Assembly (NCBI GenBank): GCA_949317995.1
Contig: OX439044.1
Coordinates: 53,214,166-53,278,165, forward strand
Source of the DNA: Acholoe squamosa
Lineage: Eukaryota > Annelida > Polychaeta > Phyllodocida > Polynoidae
DNA: 64,000 bases
Direction of reading: 5' to 3'
The notes under the pieces were generated by a model. It saw only the letters and a program-made list of their open reading frames with translations. It had not been told where the DNA came from and did no database searches. Positions 63,003 through 64,000 of the stretch are shown here, piece after piece. Made by a program: the position numbers and the translations under genes. How positions within the stretch are numbered: position 1 is the first letter of the stretch; each line of letters starts with the position of its first letter.

Positions 63003-64000
63003 TGCTGCCTTTATTCAGTTTGAAGGGGGAGAAAATTTTTTCACAATGTACATCAGGTTAAAACCCTTTGGATCTCAGAGTTAGCATATGTATTGAATTC
63101 AAAAAGTGAATTTTAGGGGTGTTGTACAGTATAAGCAGCATCTGGGGGGTGTGAAAGTTGTATTTTGTCAGTAAAGTACACACTTTTTGGTCTTTTTTCA
63201 ACTCTGTAGAGACATAACTCAAAAAAATTATGGTCCGATTCACTAAAGTTTACACTCATTTGAAAGCTTAGGATGTTTCCTCTTGAATGAAACCAAAAAA
63301 CACCAGGCTAGTGCATAGGTTTGAACCTTATTGGTAGGTAAAGCTTAAAAACCCTGTAAAATGCTAAAAGTACCATTTTCAAAAATTTGGCCCATATATG
63401 GGTGACACTCGTGATGCTTGTGATGGAGGGGTTTTAATAAATGATGGTCGTGAAGCAGTAGTTTTAGAAAATGACGGACCCTGAAAATTTCAAAGGTTCC
63501 CAGCACATTGGCACATACATAAAAAGGATGGAGTGATGCTCCATCCTTCCTAAACAGTGATGGGGTGACATCCTGAAAATGTTGAGCACCCATGTATATC
63601 AGCTGTCTGGCATATACAACATAAACCTTGAAACACACTTGGCTGGGCCTCCTGATAATTATATATGATAGTCTGAGGGAGGGTCGACCCAGTTTCACCT
63701 AAAGCTACATGACAAGTTCAAATTCCACTACATTGCACATGAACTGAGCACCCAGTCCCAGTATCCCCCTGCCCCACCTCCATGATGAAAAAACAAACAA
63801 AAAAAAAACAGAAGGAGCTGCTGGAGGGGATGAGGAAGCTTGATGGAATGGCAGAGGGAGTCCACCATGATGTCATGACTGAAGATGGGCTCTGACGTCA
63901 TTGTACCTTCCCTTAGTCATAATCCTCCCTTCCCCCTGGATCTTGGAGGCACTGGGTAGTTCTATAAAACAATTCACCACAAATTAAACTTTCTTCGGCA
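63003..64000. other. Intergenic, no gene recognised
   Basis: Short frames on both strands without support. One perfect CRE-like TGACGTCA lies near 63,893. Confidence 0.35.

Overview
This is a eukaryotic, metazoan window, most likely from a marine invertebrate. The host DNA is AT-rich and split genes have GT-AG introns. It holds a heavy-chain-type ferritin with an iron-responsive element, a modular Ig/LDL-receptor-A membrane protein, and many dispersed repeats. I cannot name the species. Only two host genes can be supported, both on the minus strand; most of the rest is transposable elements and repeat-rich intergenic or intronic DNA.

Layout. 1-9 kb: AT-rich intergenic DNA with several fold-back (inverted-repeat) elements. 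9.1-12.5 kb: a decayed DIRS-like tyrosine-recombinase retrotransposon (plus strand). It has gag, the start of RT, RNase H and the start of a YR, has lost its RT core, and is bracketed by 166-bp direct repeats. 13,401-23,454: a complete, GC-rich Ty3/gypsy LTR retrotransposon on the minus strand, with two 339-bp LTRs that look identical, PBS, PPT, gag, and a 2,426-codon pol frame. That frame carries about 1,190 extra residues after the integrase. 23.5-24.3 kb: a 747-bp terminal-inverted-repeat element. 28.35-30.18 kb: a 5'-truncated, broken non-LTR (LINE) reverse transcriptase, followed by an unusual array of TGACTAAG-like motifs and a poly(A) tract. 33-37 kb: microsatellite, small TIR elements and an X-box/CRE-like pair.

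Host genes. 37,773-46,492 (minus): six exons, all joined by phase-1 introns, encode a 418-residue type I membrane protein: signal peptide, one Ig-like domain over two exons, two LDLa modules, one transmembrane helix, and a cytoplasmic tail with three PPxY motifs. 50,303-54,296 (minus): four exons of 108, 147, 126 and 141 coding nucleotides (phase-0 introns) encode a 173-residue ferritin heavy-chain-like subunit with a full ferroxidase centre. A TATA box and a textbook iron-responsive element lie upstream of its start codon. Its large first intron is filled with nested inverted-repeat elements.

Repeats. Several short element families can be defined from structure alone. One is a G-tract-rich family with GGGA ends and 3-bp TWA duplications (41.8, 45.1, 45.7 and 61.2 kb). 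Another is a TA-flanked CCGTAAA-ended family (33.6, 48.1 and 49.6 kb; a relative at 26.7 kb). A third is a 1.6-kb TIR-bounded unit carrying two different minisatellite arrays (57.2-58.8 kb). Identity statements are by eye; no alignment or database search was run.
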